Below, piece by piece: positions 63,622 to 64,000 of a stretch of 64,000 bases of DNA. Source of the DNA: Planctomycetota bacterium (GTDB lineage: Bacteria > Planctomycetota > Planctomycetia > Pirellulales > PNKZ01). Each line of letters begins with the position of its first letter. Position 1 is the stretch's first letter. The stretch covers positions 57,494-121,493 of the forward strand of contig JAFEBQ010000008.1 in assembly GCA_018242585.1 (NCBI GenBank), read 5' to 3'. The position numbers were made by a program, and so were the translations under genes. The notes beneath the pieces were generated by a model, which saw only the letters and a list, made by a program, of their open reading frames with translations, had not been told where the DNA came from and searched no databases.

Positions 63622-64000
63622 GTGAAGGCGGGCCTTTCCAAAACATTCGAGTTTCTGTCACAGACAGAAAACGAAGCGGCGGTCGATCTGCTGCTGCGGG
63701 CGCTCGAGTCGCCGACACAGCACATCCAACATGCCGCTCTGCGCGCTTTGCTCGAACGGCGGTCGGTCGCGGGCCAGTTGTACCTGGTCCGACGCTGGCA
63801 CACGTTGCCCGTCGATTGGCTAACCATTCTGGACGAGCATCGCGGCCGTATGACCCAGGCGCTGCGCGACGCCGTCCTCGACGCCGACCCCCAGGTTTGT
63901 GACAACGGCTGCCAGGCCGCGCTGCGGTTCCGCGAGTACGATCTGATCCCCACCCTGCTCAACGCCGCTGACGAGCCGGCCAACCCCAACGCCGATCGCT
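63622..64000 (+). CDS. Possible helical-repeat protein, 5' part (runs off the right edge)
   Basis: 126 codons visible from GTG 63622; in-frame stop upstream at 63583. KAGLSKTFEFLSQTENEAAVDLLLRALESPTQHIQHAALRALLERRSVAGQLYLVRRWHTL resembles HEAT-type paired helices (LLLRALES...IQHAALRALL). The first half, with a hydrophobic pattern, supports a real gene. GAGGAG lies about 22 bases upstream, which is far for a ribosome-binding site, so the start is uncertain. Gene function unknown. Confidence 0.6.
   Translation, partial: MKAGLSKTFEFLSQTENEAAVDLLLRALESPTQHIQHAALRALLERRSVAGQLYLVRRWHTLPVDWLTILDEHRGRMTQALRDAVLDADPQVCDNGCQAALRFREYDLIPTLLNAADEPANPNADR

Overview
The window looks like chromosome of a Planctomycetota bacterium, probably order Pirellulales. 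The DNA is GC-rich. It carries families typical of that group: a DUF1501 protein paired with a DUF1549/DUF1553 protein, DUF1080, DUF1570, a GYF_2 protein, BatA/vWA membrane proteins, TIM-barrel sugar-phosphate isomerase-like proteins and a small secreted Tyr/Val/Pro-rich peptide. No rRNA, intact tRNA, CRISPR array, phage module or complete IS was seen. About 47 protein genes are called. The first (RND pump) and last (possible helical-repeat protein) run off the window.

Layout. 1-3.5 kb: RND efflux pump and lipoprotein adaptor, divergent from a TetR regulator, with a 20-bp perfect palindromic operator between them. 3.6-6.2 kb: SMP-30-like lactonase and a GH10-like protein that lacks both catalytic glutamates. 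6.6-10.2 kb: purC, aroC and an unknown membrane-anchored protein. 10.6-15 kb: fatty-acid operon rpmF-fabD-fabG-acpP-fabF. 15-19.3 kb: a secreted DNase I-like phosphoesterase, a DUF1801-like protein, a 200-bp MITE-like insertion, a DUF559 gene bracketed by inverted repeats, and ogt. 19.4-26.8 kb: LysR regulator, gltB and gltD (glutamate synthase). 27-36 kb: GT39-like glycosyltransferase, FkbM methyltransferase, secreted cyclophilin, rsmD, cupin, a large unknown protein and a VTT-domain membrane protein. 36.5-46.7 kb: DUF1501 and DUF1549/1553 pair, GYF_2, DUF1080, DUF1570 (HEATH motif), TIM-barrel protein, a secreted unknown and a lone TPP-enzyme PYR domain. 46.9-55.8 kb: GT4, two vWA/BatA-type membrane proteins, purU and a pectate-lyase-like protein. 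56-62.8 kb, all on the minus strand except one small gene: EboB-like TatD hydrolase, two ABC-2 permeases, TIM-barrel protein, EboC-like UbiA prenyltransferase and EboF-like phosphodiesterase. I read this last block as a variant ebo-type metabolite-export locus that has gained a transporter.

How the genes work together. purC and purU belong to purine and one-carbon metabolism, aroC to aromatic synthesis, and rpmF-fabDG-acpP-fabF to fatty-acid elongation. gltBD assimilates ammonium and is plausibly controlled by the adjacent LysR gene. The TetR operator overlaps the predicted -35 region of the efflux operon, which suggests repression relieved by a ligand.

The most striking non-coding feature is the density of hairpin-forming intergenic repeats from at least seven sequence families. 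Seven of the eight convergent gene junctions carry one. One family has two stems that both covary between copies. One repeat copy is split by the MITE-like insertion. A decayed REP-associated tyrosine transposase (RAYT) lies next to two repeat families. Two roughly 171-bp direct repeats flank the ubiA-like gene.
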